This document shows positions 1-8,518 of a stretch of DNA of 64,000 nt, in pieces. The notes below the pieces were generated by a model. The model was not told where the DNA came from. It saw only the letters and a program-made list of their open reading frames with translations, and did no database searches. The translations under genes were made by a program, and so were the position numbers. The first letter of the stretch is position 1. Each line of letters starts with the position of its first letter. Source of the DNA: Paraburkholderia diazotrophica (lineage in GTDB: Bacteria; Pseudomonadota; Gammaproteobacteria; Burkholderiales; Burkholderiaceae); contig NZ_FNYE01000022.1 of assembly GCF_900108945.1 (NCBI RefSeq), positions 1 through 64,000 on the forward strand. Direction: 5' to 3'.

Positions 1-264
1 GCTGTCATACAAAGCCTCTTCGCAAGCGAAGTCGGCCAGATTGAACCAGTGTTGCACGAAGTGAATCCGCAGCATGCGCTCCAAACCAATCGGCGGTCGA
101 CCGTTACCGCGTTTCGGATAGTACGGCTCGATTACCGCGCACAGTTCGGTCCACGGAACGATCGTGTTCATCGTGTCAAGAAACTCGTCGCGTCGCGTGC
201 GTTTGCGTCGGGTCTCAAACCCCGCGCCTTGATCCGCGGCCATTGCGAGCGTCTGCTGCTTCAT
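1..264 (-). CDS. IS5 family transposase, N-terminal part (partial)
   Basis: The first 88 residues of an IS5-type transposase, running off the left edge. They begin MKQQTLAMAADQ and include the typical N-terminal stretch GNGRPPIGLERMLRIHF followed by VQHWFNLADFACEEALYD. The ATG at 264-262 is preceded by an AAAGG-type ribosome site. The DDE catalytic domain lies outside the window. Nothing in the visible part is broken, so the element may be intact. Confidence 0.8.
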   Translation of the reverse strand, partial: MKQQTLAMAADQGAGFETRRKRTRRDEFLDTMNTIVPWTELCAVIEPYYPKRGNGRPPIGLERMLRIHFVQHWFNLADFACEEALYDS

Positions 265-341
265 TGCCTTTTGCCTTTCTCGTTGCTTGTGCACTCTATA
301 ACGCTTGATGCGCACAAGCGGTGGACTTAATCAGCATTGCC
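1..341 (-). mobile_element. IS5-group insertion sequence, one end (truncated by window edge)
   Basis: The minus strand carries the start of an IS5-type transposase. Upstream of it, near 341, is the outer end GGCAATGCTGATTAAG (reverse strand), and the next four bases at 342-345 are TTAG, which reads CTAA on the element's strand. IS5-group elements usually duplicate a YTAR target, so I place the terminus at 341 and the target site at 342-345. The other end lies outside the window, so the duplication cannot be confirmed. The element sits directly upstream of the aldolase gene and could affect its expression. Confidence 0.7.
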
Positions 342-502
342 TTAGTCCGTCGAAGAGTAACAGGCAGTCGTTTGTACAGGTTGGCGTCCGGCACAAGTTT
401 TAGAGCAAACCGCAGGCGGTTTGACGGAGATTTCGTTGGCTTAAGGGCAAATCTAGGTGACGACTTTGAACCATTGTTCGGTTCTAGCACTTCGGAGGTT
501 TG

Positions 503-1282
503 ATGGGAGATACAAGACACGCCGCTACGCGCCAATTTCCGTCGCTTAAGGAGCGATTTTGTCATAGTGAGCCACTGCTTTGCACATGGCTGTCTTTGGG
601 AAGTCCTGCCTTGTGCGAAATGGCACTAGACTCGAGCCCCTGCGCCATCATCATTGACCGTCAGCACGGGTTGTGGGGACGAGGTGAGATGGAGGCGGCG
701 ATAGGTGTTGCGCACTCCCATGTACCGGTTATCGTCCGTTGTTCGGCAAACGACCCGCATGCGATCGGCGAGAGCCTGGATGCTGGCGCCTCGTCGGTTC
801 TGGTTCCTCTCATCGAAAGTGCATCGGAGACCCGTCGTGCTGTCCGGGCGAGTCGATACCCGCCGGAAGGTTCGCGTTCCGGTGGTGGCATTCGACCGCT
901 TGCCAAGGGCGTCAACGGAATGCTTGACGAAGGGCAACGTGTAACCGTGGGCATCATGATCGAGACCGTAGAAGGGGTGGAGCACGCTGAGGATATCCTT
1001 GGTGTTGAAGGTCTCGACTATGTCTTTATCGGAACGGGCGACCTTAACCTCTCGCGCGGTCCGGACAGTTCAGAAATGCTCGAGGGAGACTATCGGACTG
1101 TGCTGTCTGCGGCTCGAAAACATAAGATCCGATGCGGCATCTTTACAACGTCTGCCTCCGATGCCGCCGCGCGGTTAGCACAAGGGTTCGATATGGTAGT
1201 CGCGGCGACTGACACGGGTGTATTCGCCTCAGGCCTTGGCAGTGTGTACGCTGAGCTGAGACGCCGCGAATCGACATGTTGA
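503..1282 (+). CDS. HpcH/HpaI family aldolase
   Basis: A class II pyruvate-type aldolase of the HpcH/HpaI family. Such enzymes cleave 2-keto-3-deoxy or 4-hydroxy-2-keto acids into pyruvate and an aldehyde in the cytosol. The protein has the active-site histidine region DRQHGLWG (usually D.EHG), the P-L-I-E-S segment followed by RYPPEGSRS, and the metal-site stretch MIETVEGVEHAEDI leading to FIGTGDLNLSRG. The length of about 259 residues is normal. I chose the ATG at 503 because GGAGG lies five bases upstream; a TTG at 500 is in frame. It is followed by a same-strand lysR and the iorAB operon, so it may cleave a keto acid of that pathway. The substrate cannot be read from sequence. The Glu-to-Gln change in E-H-G is slightly unusual. 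Confidence 0.85.
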   Translation: MGDTRHAATRQFPSLKERFCHSEPLLCTWLSLGSPALCEMALDSSPCAIIIDRQHGLWGRGEMEAAIGVAHSHVPVIVRCSANDPHAIGESLDAGASSVLVPLIESASETRRAVRASRYPPEGSRSGGGIRPLAKGVNGMLDEGQRVTVGIMIETVEGVEHAEDILGVEGLDYVFIGTGDLNLSRGPDSSEMLEGDYRTVLSAARKHKIRCGIFTTSASDAAARLAQGFDMVVAATDTGVFASGLGSVYAELRRRESTC

Positions 1283-1382
1283 GTTCGGTGGCCGCATATG
1301 GGCAGAACAGAGACCGAAAATAGGCGGGCATTTCCAGGAACCACACGCCTCTGGACCGACCCGCGGAAATGGAGGTCGCGTC

Positions 1383-2291
1383 GTGCTCGACTTCAATAGC
1401 GTCGATCTGAACCTGCTGCGGGTGTTCCAGTCGATCATCGACGAGCGCAGCTTGACACGAGCAAGCCAGCGGCTCGGACTCTCGCAGCCAGCGCTCAGCT
1501 ATTCCCTTGGGAGGCTGCGGGCGCTGTTCGACGATCAGTTGTTCGTGCGCACGACCGGCGGAATGCTGCCAACGCCGATCGCGCTGCAGCTCCGTCCGCC
1601 CATTAACCGCGCATTGGCGTCGATCCGCGAGGTACTGCAGCATGGGAACCAGTTTGATCCAATGTCGAGTTCGCGCGAGTTTCACCTGTCGATGTCAGAC
1701 TTAGGCGAATTGGTCTTCCTGCCACTTCTATGCGAACGTCTTCAGCGCGAGGCATCAGAGGTCAAAATTTCCGCCCAGCAGGTGCCAATCGGCGAGGTCG
1801 ACGAGAGATTGCGGCTGGGGCAACTCGATTTCGCTATCGGCAACATGCCGAGCCTAAAGGCGTCCACCCGTCACGCAGTGCTGTTTCGCGAACCGTATGT
1901 ATGTATGACCCGCAAACGGGAAGGGCTGCCCAGATGTACCCTGGAACGGGAAGCTTTTCTCGCGATGTCACACGTACTCGTCGCATCAAGTGAAAGCAGT
2001 CACCTAACTGTCGAGAGTTCGCTGCAGGCGGCCGGGCTGCACAGAAAAATCGGGTTGCGGGTGCCGCATTTCACTGTCGTCCCACAAATCATCCTTCGAA
2101 CGGATTGGGTGGTTACGTTACCTCAACGCGTCGCGCGTCTCTTTAACGAGCACGGCGGGTTCGAAATCTATCGTTTGCCTGTCGACACTCCCGAGATCGA
2201 GGTTACGGTGCATTGGCATGAGGCGTTTGATGCCGACCAGTGGAACGTCTGGTTCCGCAATCTGATCATCGACACACTGCGCGAGGAATGA
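1383..2291 (+). CDS. LysR-family transcriptional regulator (NodD-like)
   Basis: A 302-residue LysR regulator. An N-terminal winged helix (VDLNLLRVFQSIIDERSLTR, then ASQRLGLSQPALSYSLGRLR) is followed by a periplasmic-binding-protein-like effector domain. The opening 'DLNLLRVF' and the spacing resemble the NodD/NahR/PcpR-like group. The start is GTG at 1383 with GGAGG about ten bases upstream. The gene lies between the aldolase and iorA, all on the plus strand, and probably controls one or both of them. The effector is unknown. Confidence 0.88.
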   Translation: MLDFNSVDLNLLRVFQSIIDERSLTRASQRLGLSQPALSYSLGRLRALFDDQLFVRTTGGMLPTPIALQLRPPINRALASIREVLQHGNQFDPMSSSREFHLSMSDLGELVFLPLLCERLQREASEVKISAQQVPIGEVDERLRLGQLDFAIGNMPSLKASTRHAVLFREPYVCMTRKREGLPRCTLEREAFLAMSHVLVASSESSHLTVESSLQAAGLHRKIGLRVPHFTVVPQIILRTDWVVTLPQRVARLFNEHGGFEIYRLPVDTPEIEVTVHWHEAFDADQWNVWFRNLIIDTLREE

Positions 2292-2406
2292 GGCCTGGCG
2301 GAAAAACGTCGCTCTCGCAATGAGGCAATGCCACCTCACGCCTCATAAATCATTTTATAGCCGTCGGAAATTTGATTGATTCGGCAAATGCATACCCGCC
2401 AAATAT

Positions 2407-2427
2407 ACTGACCACAGTAGAGTCAGT
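2407..2427. promoter_or_regulatory. Dyad in the iorA upstream region
   Basis: A perfect 6-bp inverted repeat, ACTGAC with its complement GTCAGT separated by nine bases, about 30 bp before the iorA start. It lies in the 164-bp gap after lysR. The gap also holds AT-rich stretches that could be a promoter. It is a candidate operator only; short dyads arise by chance. Confidence 0.3.
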
Positions 2428-2455
2428 GGGTCGGAATTGAAGCGAAGAGGACGTC

Positions 2456-4657
2456 ATGGCTGAGCGATCGTTTGTTGAGGAAGTGAAAAAGCTTCGGTTG
2501 CGGGCGGGAGAGGTGTTCAGCGGGGAAGGAATTCTTGCCGTGACGAAAGCTCTTCTTGAATCCGGTGTCGCCTATGTCGCTGGATATCAGGGAGCCCCGA
2601 TTTCACACTTGATGGATGTTCTCGCCGATGCGCAAGACATTCTGAGCGAGTACGGCATCAGGTTTGAGAACAGCGCGAGCGAAGCTGGCGCGGCGGCGGC
2701 GTTGTCCGCATCGGTCAATTATCCGCTGCGTGGCGCGGTCGTATTCAAGGCTACTGTCGGCACTAACGTCGCGTCCGATGCGCTGGCAAACCTCGCATCC
2801 GGCGGCGTGACGGGCGGAGCGCTCGTGATTGTTGGTGAGGACTACGGCGAAGGTTCGTCAATCATGCAGGAGCGAAGCCACGCATTCGCGATGAAATCGC
2901 AGATCTGGTTGCTTGATCCGAGGCCAAATCTGTCTTGCATCGTGAAGGCAGTGAAGGATGGGTTCGATCTATCGGAGGCGAGCAATACGCCGGTGATGGT
3001 ACAGCTTCGGATCCGGGGATGCCATCTCCACGGACAGTTCACTGCTGCGGACAATCGCCGTTCTACTTTTACTATTCGTGAAGCGATGGAGGCGCCACGG
3101 CGCCAGGTCGACCGGATCGTTTTGCCACCTGCGAGCTTTCTGCACGAGCGCGAGAAGATTGAGCGGCGCTGGCCTGCGGCGATTCGCTTTATCGAGGAGC
3201 GCGGCCTCAACGAGTTCTTCTCCGCTGAAGCGCGCGATATCGGTATCGTGGTGCAGGGCGGTTCGTACAACACAGTGCTGCGCGCGCTCGAGCGCCTTGG
3301 TCTTGCCGACGTCTACGGTGAATCCGAGATTCCGCTTTATGTGATGAACGTCGCGTATCCTCTCGTCGATAGCGAATGGGAACGTTTCTGCGCGGGAAAG
3401 CGCGCGGTCCTGGTCATCGAGGAGGGACAGCCGAACTTCATCGAGCAGAATGCTTCGTCGATCTTGCGCCGGTCCGGTTTCAGCATGGCGCTACACGGAA
3501 AAGACCTGCTGCCGCTGGCCGGGGAATACAATGCGGCCACGGTAATGAGGGGCCTGCGCGCATTTCTTGTACGCTATGGCGCAATGGACCGACTGCCGGT
3601 CGTGCGGAAGATCATTCCAGTGGTGCCGGCGAGCAGCGTTCCCCCCGACCTTGTCGGGTCGGAGCCGCCGGTGCCAGCACCGGCCGATGCCGTGCCGCCG
3701 CTTGATGGCCACGTCCACGCACGTCCACCTGGTTTTTGTACTGGTTGCCCGGAGCGCCCGATCTTCACGGCGATGAAACTCGTTGAGCGCGAGCTCGGGC
3801 CCCGTCACGTAAGTGCAGACATTGGCTGTCATCTGTTCTCGATTCTTCCACCATTCAATCTCGGCGCGACGACAATGGGGTATGGGCTTGGAAGCGCGAG
3901 CACGGCCGCTCTGAACGTGCCTGAAGGCAAACGCGCAATCGCAGTGATGGGCGACGGTGGCTTCTGGCATAACGGACTGACGAGCGGGATCGCGAACGCA
4001 GTGTTTAATCGCAGCGACAACCTGACCATCATCGTCGACAACGGCTACACGTCAGCGACAGGCGGTCAGGACATCCTGTCGTCAGTTGCCTTTAACCGTT
4101 CGCGAAGCACCAGTCAGGATATCGAAAAGGCTGTGCGCGGGGTCGGCGTCAAATGGGTGAAGACGCTGCGCCGCACGTACGATCTGAAAGCGATGACGGC
4201 GAGCCTTAAAGACGCGCTCACGACGAATACGAGCGGTCCCAAGGTGCTGGTCGCACAGAGCGAATGCATGCTAAATCGTCAGCGCAGAGAGCGGCCAAAA
4301 CAGAGCGCGGCAATTGCATCGGGGCAGCGTGTCGTCCGCGAGCGCTTTGGCGTCGATCCGGATACCTGCACGGGGGACCACTCGTGCATCAGGCTGTCGG
4401 GTTGTCCGTCACTGTCGATCGGGCCGAATCCAGATCCGCTGCGGACCGATCCGGTTGCGCGAGTGCTTGGTAGCTGCGTTGGGTGTGGCCTGTGCGGAGA
4501 GGTCTCGCATGCGGCCGTTCTTTGTCCTTCGTTTTATCGCGCGCAAATCATCAATAACCCGAATTGGCATGATCGGTTGCGCCAGCGCTTGCGCGGTGCA
4601 GTTATCGGTTGGCTCCAGCGTCGCGACTCACGACGGCGCGCTAAGTACGCGTTCTAA
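2456..4657 (+). CDS. iorA: Indolepyruvate ferredoxin oxidoreductase, alpha subunit (aerobic type)
   Basis: Thiamine-diphosphate enzyme subunit that oxidatively decarboxylates aryl-pyruvates (indolepyruvate, phenylpyruvate) to aryl-acetyl-CoA. The N-terminal pyrimidine-binding domain starts around GVAYVAGYQGAPISHLMDVL. CTGCP is near residue 428, and the diphosphate/Mg motif GDGGFWHNG near residue 499 is followed by NGYTSATGGQ. The C-terminal ferredoxin-like region has three cysteines in C-x5-C-x5-CP near residue 638 and a fuller C-x2-C-x2-C-x8-CP near 674-690, so the first cluster lacks one classical cysteine. That pattern is, as I recall, typical of the aerobic subfamily. The 733-residue length fits. 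iorB starts 17 bp downstream, so they are co-transcribed. Confidence 0.88.
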   Translation: MAERSFVEEVKKLRLRAGEVFSGEGILAVTKALLESGVAYVAGYQGAPISHLMDVLADAQDILSEYGIRFENSASEAGAAAALSASVNYPLRGAVVFKATVGTNVASDALANLASGGVTGGALVIVGEDYGEGSSIMQERSHAFAMKSQIWLLDPRPNLSCIVKAVKDGFDLSEASNTPVMVQLRIRGCHLHGQFTAADNRRSTFTIREAMEAPRRQVDRIVLPPASFLHEREKIERRWPAAIRFIEERGLNEFFSAEARDIGIVVQGGSYNTVLRALERLGLADVYGESEIPLYVMNVAYPLVDSEWERFCAGKRAVLVIEEGQPNFIEQNASSILRRSGFSMALHGKDLLPLAGEYNAATVMRGLRAFLVRYGAMDRLPVVRKIIPVVPASSVPPDLVGSEPPVPAPADAVPPLDGHVHARPPGFCTGCPERPIFTAMKLVERELGPRHVSADIGCHLFSILPPFNLGATTMGYGLGSASTAALNVPEGKRAIAVMGDGGFWHNGLTSGIANAVFNRSDNLTIIVDNGYTSATGGQDILSSVAFNRSRSTSQDIEKAVRGVGVKWVKTLRRTYDLKAMTASLKDALTTNTSGPKVLVAQSECMLNRQRRERPKQSAAIASGQRVVRERFGVDPDTCTGDHSCIRLSGCPSLSIGPNPDPLRTDPVARVLGSCVGCGLCGEVSHAAVLCPSFYRAQIINNPNWHDRLRQRLRGAVIGWLQRRDSRRRAKYAF

Positions 4658-4674
4658 ACGAGGTTCGAAGAGCA

Positions 4675-6249
4675 ATGGAGCATGCACAACCAATCAAAAT
4701 TGCAATTCTCGCGATGGGTGGCGAGGGCGGTGGCGTGCTGGCCGATTGGATTGTCGACCTCGGTGAGCACAACAGCTATCACGCACAAACGACATCCGTG
4801 CCGGGCGTTGCGCAGCGCACTGGCGCCACAATTTACTATGTTGAACTGTTTCCCCAAAGACTCGGCGAAGCGTCTAGCCGTATGCCAGTGCTCGCACTGA
4901 TGCCGACCCCGGGGGATGTGGACATTGTGCTCGCGTCGGAGCTGATGGAGGCGGGCCGCGCAGTGCAGCGGGGACTCGTTACCCAGGACAGGACGACGCT
5001 GATCGCATCGACGCATCGCGTGTACTCGATTGGCGAGAAGTCAGCGATGGGTGACGGTCGCGTTGATGACCATGTTTTGATCGCTCATGCTGAGCGTGCT
5101 GCGCGGCGCTTCGTTCGCTTCGATATGTTGCGCATGGCCGACCAGACTGGCAGTGTAATCAGTGCCGTGCTTTTCGGTGCGTTGGGGGGTGTTGGTGCAC
5201 TTCCGTTCAGTCGCAGACAGTTCGAGGAGACGATCGAGCGAGGTGGCGTTGGGGTGAAAGCGAGCCTACGGGCGTTCGATGACGCTTATGGGCGCGTGAT
5301 CGCGCACGCTGATTCGGCGCTTGCCGCGAATGGGGAGCGAGGCGATCCCGCTTCGGATCAAGACAGCGAACCAAGGGGGCCTGTGACGGACATCTCGCCG
5401 TCGCGTTCAGTCGATCCAGTGGTGAAGTGCCTGCTCGAGCGTGTGCATACTGAACTGCCGAACGAAGCGCACGCGCTCACGCGTGAAGGTGTGCGTCGAC
5501 TCGTGGACTATCAAGGTCCGGCATATGCGGCGTTGTATCTGGACCGGCTTGTCCGACTGCGAACCGCGCTCGTTGCAAATAGCTCGGCGACGACTGTCGA
5601 GGCGACGACGCTGCTGAGGGAAACCGCGCGCCATCTGGCGCTGTGGATGTCATTCGAGGACACAATTCGCGTTGCTGACCTGAAAACACGCGAATCGCGC
5701 TTCGCGCGCGTTCGCAGCGAAGTTGGAGCGCAACAGAATCAGGTACTTCAGATCAATGAGTTCCTGCATCCGAGGACTGAGGAAATTTGCGATACGTTGC
5801 CTGCGCCGGTCGGACGCTGGCTTGAACGGTCTCGATGGGCTCATCGTACGGTTGCTCGCCTGACGGACCGCGGTCGTATCGTGTCGACCTCTTCATTGCG
5901 CGGCTTTCTGCTGTTGTATTTCGTGGCACGTCTTCGCGTGATTCGCCGGTTCACGCTGCGTTATGCAGTTGAAAATGCGCGGATTGACGACTGGCTGGCA
6001 CAGGTGATCGCGCTCGTAGCCGAACGGCCCGCTTTGGCGATAGAGGTGACGCGTTGTCAAAGGCTGATAAAAGGTTATGGCAACACCTACGCGCGCGGTC
6101 TCCACAACTATCAGACGGTGATGACGGCTCTTGCACGCTCCGGCGGCCAGCTTGCGCCAATGACGCTACGGGAGTTGCGCGATGCCGCGCTCGAGGATGA
6201 GCACGGCGAAGCGCTACGGGATGCTTTGCGGCGACACTCGCTGAATTGA
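4675..6249 (+). CDS. iorB: Indolepyruvate oxidoreductase, beta/gamma subunit with DUF6537-like domain
   Basis: Partner of the upstream alpha subunit. The N-terminal 200 residues are the pyruvate-oxidoreductase gamma-type domain that binds CoA: AILAMGGEGGGVLADWIVDL followed by the T-T-S-V-P-G-V-A-Q-R-T-G-A stretch. The remaining 300 residues form the long helical extension (DUF6537-like) found in aerobic Ior enzymes. At 524 residues it is of family length. The ATG at 4675 follows iorA by 17 bp with a GAAGAG-type ribosome site. The cyclase gene follows 43 bp later, which suggests one operon. Confidence 0.85.
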   Translation: MEHAQPIKIAILAMGGEGGGVLADWIVDLGEHNSYHAQTTSVPGVAQRTGATIYYVELFPQRLGEASSRMPVLALMPTPGDVDIVLASELMEAGRAVQRGLVTQDRTTLIASTHRVYSIGEKSAMGDGRVDDHVLIAHAERAARRFVRFDMLRMADQTGSVISAVLFGALGGVGALPFSRRQFEETIERGGVGVKASLRAFDDAYGRVIAHADSALAANGERGDPASDQDSEPRGPVTDISPSRSVDPVVKCLLERVHTELPNEAHALTREGVRRLVDYQGPAYAALYLDRLVRLRTALVANSSATTVEATTLLRETARHLALWMSFEDTIRVADLKTRESRFARVRSEVGAQQNQVLQINEFLHPRTEEICDTLPAPVGRWLERSRWAHRTVARLTDRGRIVSTSSLRGFLLLYFVARLRVIRRFTLRYAVENARIDDWLAQVIALVAERPALAIEVTRCQRLIKGYGNTYARGLHNYQTVMTALARSGGQLAPMTLRELRDAALEDEHGEALRDALRRHSLN

Positions 6250-6292
6250 TCGTCGCTGTCGATCAGACCTGAACCCACAAAGGAGAACTGAC

Positions 6293-7087
6293 ATGAATGC
6301 GGTCCTCGGTGAACTCGTGCGCAGCCTCGCCTGCGGTGACTTACGTGTGATCGATCTCACGCAAACACTATCATCAGATTTCCCGGCGCTACAACTGCCT
6401 CCGCAGTTCGGACAGGTCTGGGCGTTCAAAATGGAGACAATCAGCCGTTACGATGAGAGCGGCCCTGGCTGGTACTGGAACAATTTCTCGTGTGGCGAAC
6501 ATACGGGTACCCATTTCGACGCGCCAGTCCACTGGATAACGGGTAAGGACCATCCCCAGAACACGGTTGACACAATCGATAGTCGTAACTTCATCGCACC
6601 GGCGGTTGTAGTTGACGCGACTGTGCAAGTGGCCGGCAATCCGGACTGGTTGCTGACCCCGAGATATCTCGTCGAATGGGAAGCACAGCATGGCCAGATT
6701 CCTTCGGGCGCCTGGGTTTTATTCCGCTCGGACTGGTCAAAGCGCACCGACCCCGCCGCATTCCTTAACTTACAGGGAGACGGAGCGCACACGCCGGGTC
6801 CCACGCAGGAAGCTGTTGAGTGGATGATCCACGAACGCAACGTTCACGGCTTCGGCGTTGAAACGATTAACACAGATGCTGGACAATCATATGCGTGGCC
6901 AATACCGTACCCGTGCCACACGTTAATGCACGGCGCGAACCGATATGGACTGCAGTGTCTGACGAATCTCGATCAACTCCCACCTACTGGCGCTGTCATC
7001 GTGTCTGCGCCACTGAAGATTAAAGGAGGCTCTGGCAGTCCGCTGCGTGTTCTGGCTTTTGTCCCGGACTTCGATGACGATGCTTAG
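6293..7087 (+). CDS. Cyclase family protein (kynurenine-formamidase-like)
   Basis: A 264-residue metal-dependent hydrolase of the cyclase/KynB superfamily. The signature H-T-G-T-H-F-D-A-P-V-H-W near residue 70 supplies the metal ligands, and a histidine-rich C-terminal part (YPCHTLMHGANRYGLQ) is present. Family members hydrolyse formamides, lactams or cyclic amides. AAAGGAG lies upstream of the ATG at 6293. Placed directly after iorAB, it may act on a tryptophan-like or aryl-pyruvate-derived compound, but that is inference. Confidence 0.8.
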   Translation: MNAVLGELVRSLACGDLRVIDLTQTLSSDFPALQLPPQFGQVWAFKMETISRYDESGPGWYWNNFSCGEHTGTHFDAPVHWITGKDHPQNTVDTIDSRNFIAPAVVVDATVQVAGNPDWLLTPRYLVEWEAQHGQIPSGAWVLFRSDWSKRTDPAAFLNLQGDGAHTPGPTQEAVEWMIHERNVHGFGVETINTDAGQSYAWPIPYPCHTLMHGANRYGLQCLTNLDQLPPTGAVIVSAPLKIKGGSGSPLRVLAFVPDFDDDA

Positions 7088-7296
7088 GGTCGCATTCAGG
7101 ATCAGACCTTGGGGTTCGGGTGGCCACGGGTTTGTTTTAACGTCCCGATCATGAGTAGCGCACTATCTACAACTGTTTTCCTAAATCTTTCCCGATGTGC
7201 TGGCAGGACTGAAAATGCCGCCAACACATGACTGTATGAAACAGTATTACTGATTGCGTTCAGCAGCATAAAGAATGTCACATTCGAGTCTTTGAA

Positions 7297-7970
7297 TGGC
7301 AGTTTGCCTTTGACGCCAATTGCGACCGCGTCTATCTGAACGCATTCCCGTTCGCTGACCACGGTGCGCTACTTGACCCGCCGACTGAAGACGTCTCTTG
7401 TCGCGTCCTGTTGTGCCTCGGGATCACGAGGCGTAGTGAAGATAATGGCGCGCTCGCGCGCTGTATCGAGTACGTGAAGCAAACGCAGGAAATCGATGGT
7501 AGCTGGGGGGGCGCTGGGGCACCAACTACATTTACGGCACATGGAGCGTGCTGGCAGGTCTTGCGCTGGCCGGCGAAGATCCGTCACAGCCATACATCGC
7601 TCGCTCTCTCGCGCGGTTGCACGCGCGTCAAAATGCCGACGGCGGATGGGAGAAACCAATCATAGTTACCTCGATTAGGGGCTCGCGGGTCGCGGGTACG
7701 AACGGCGGCGAGAGTACTTCCAACTGCAAAGCATGGGCGCTGCTCGCACAAATGGCATTCGGCGACTGTGAGTCGGAGTCAGTGCGGCGCGGCATCGCGT
7801 ATCTGTTGTCCGTGCAGCAGGCCGACGGCTTCTGGTGGCATCGTTCGCACAATGCGCCGGGCTTTCCCCGTATCTACTATCTCAAGTATCACGGTTATAC
7901 GGCGTATTTCCCGTTATGGGCGCTCGCCCGGTATCGCAGGCTGGCGGGCGGACTGTCTCTAAAAGAATGA
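7297..7970 (+). pseudogene. Squalene-hopene cyclase, C-terminal remnant with frameshift
   Basis: Reading from about 7297 the translation gives YLNAFPFADHGALLDPPTED, then K-Q-T-Q-E-I-D-G-S-W. After a one-base shift it gives GRWGTNYIYGTWSVLAGLAL and continues to ARQNADGGWEKP and FPLWALARYR. This order matches the C-terminal third of squalene-hopene cyclases, including QW repeats. The break is at a run of seven G at 7505-7511, where eight would restore the frame. The N-terminal two thirds, including the catalytic DxDD region, are absent, and a TGA at 7237-7239 closes the frame upstream. It is therefore a decayed fragment and not just a frameshifted gene. No other hopanoid gene is nearby. Confidence 0.82.
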
Positions 7971-8518
7971 AATCTTCTGGAGATAACTGGAGCGCTTTAG
8001 CCCTCTTCTATGACTGGTCTCGATCACGTTGTCGACGAAGGACAAACGGGGAGATGTCTCTTGGACGAGGGTGACAAGGAGTTGACAGGCCGAACATGGC
8101 TTTCCGGAAGCCATTTGTCGACCAATGTAAATTCATGTGAGGCGCTCGCGACCAGCGCAATGGACACATCCCGTTGTAGCAGATCGGAGTTGTCATTGCC
8201 CGTATTCTGTTGCGGCCACAAGCCTTTGCCTCGTATAGTGCGCCGTCCGCAGCCGATGCTCACAGTCGCGCGACGAAACTCGCTCGCTTTGTGTGCGGCA
8301 TCCTCGAATGCGGCCATTGACTCTGACATCGGCTGCTGTCGCGCCGTGGGGTGCTCCTAAGGTCGCCCGCGCGGCGCAGCAGCGGCATATCGCGTTTAGA
8401 TCGCGTAGAGGTCTAAAGTAAGTCGGCCGCTCTTTCAGTAGTAAGAGAACCTGATTCGGAAATAAACGCTCGAATACCGCTTTCACTAGACAGCGATCGA
8501 CAGGCTACAAAATCTTCC
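7971..8518. other. 548-bp stretch with no recognisable gene
   Basis: This lies between the cyclase remnant and the end of the P450 gene. Short open frames exist on both strands, the longest a 101-codon minus frame at 8024-8329, but none gave a recognisable domain or had a convincing ribosome site. It may contain further decayed sequence. I see no clear terminator or repeat. Confidence 0.5.

Noticed and set aside
8024..8329. A 101-codon minus-strand frame in the unexplained stretch
   Set aside because: The segment A-T-V-S-I-G briefly recalled a GGDEF domain, but nothing around it supports this and no start signal is seen.
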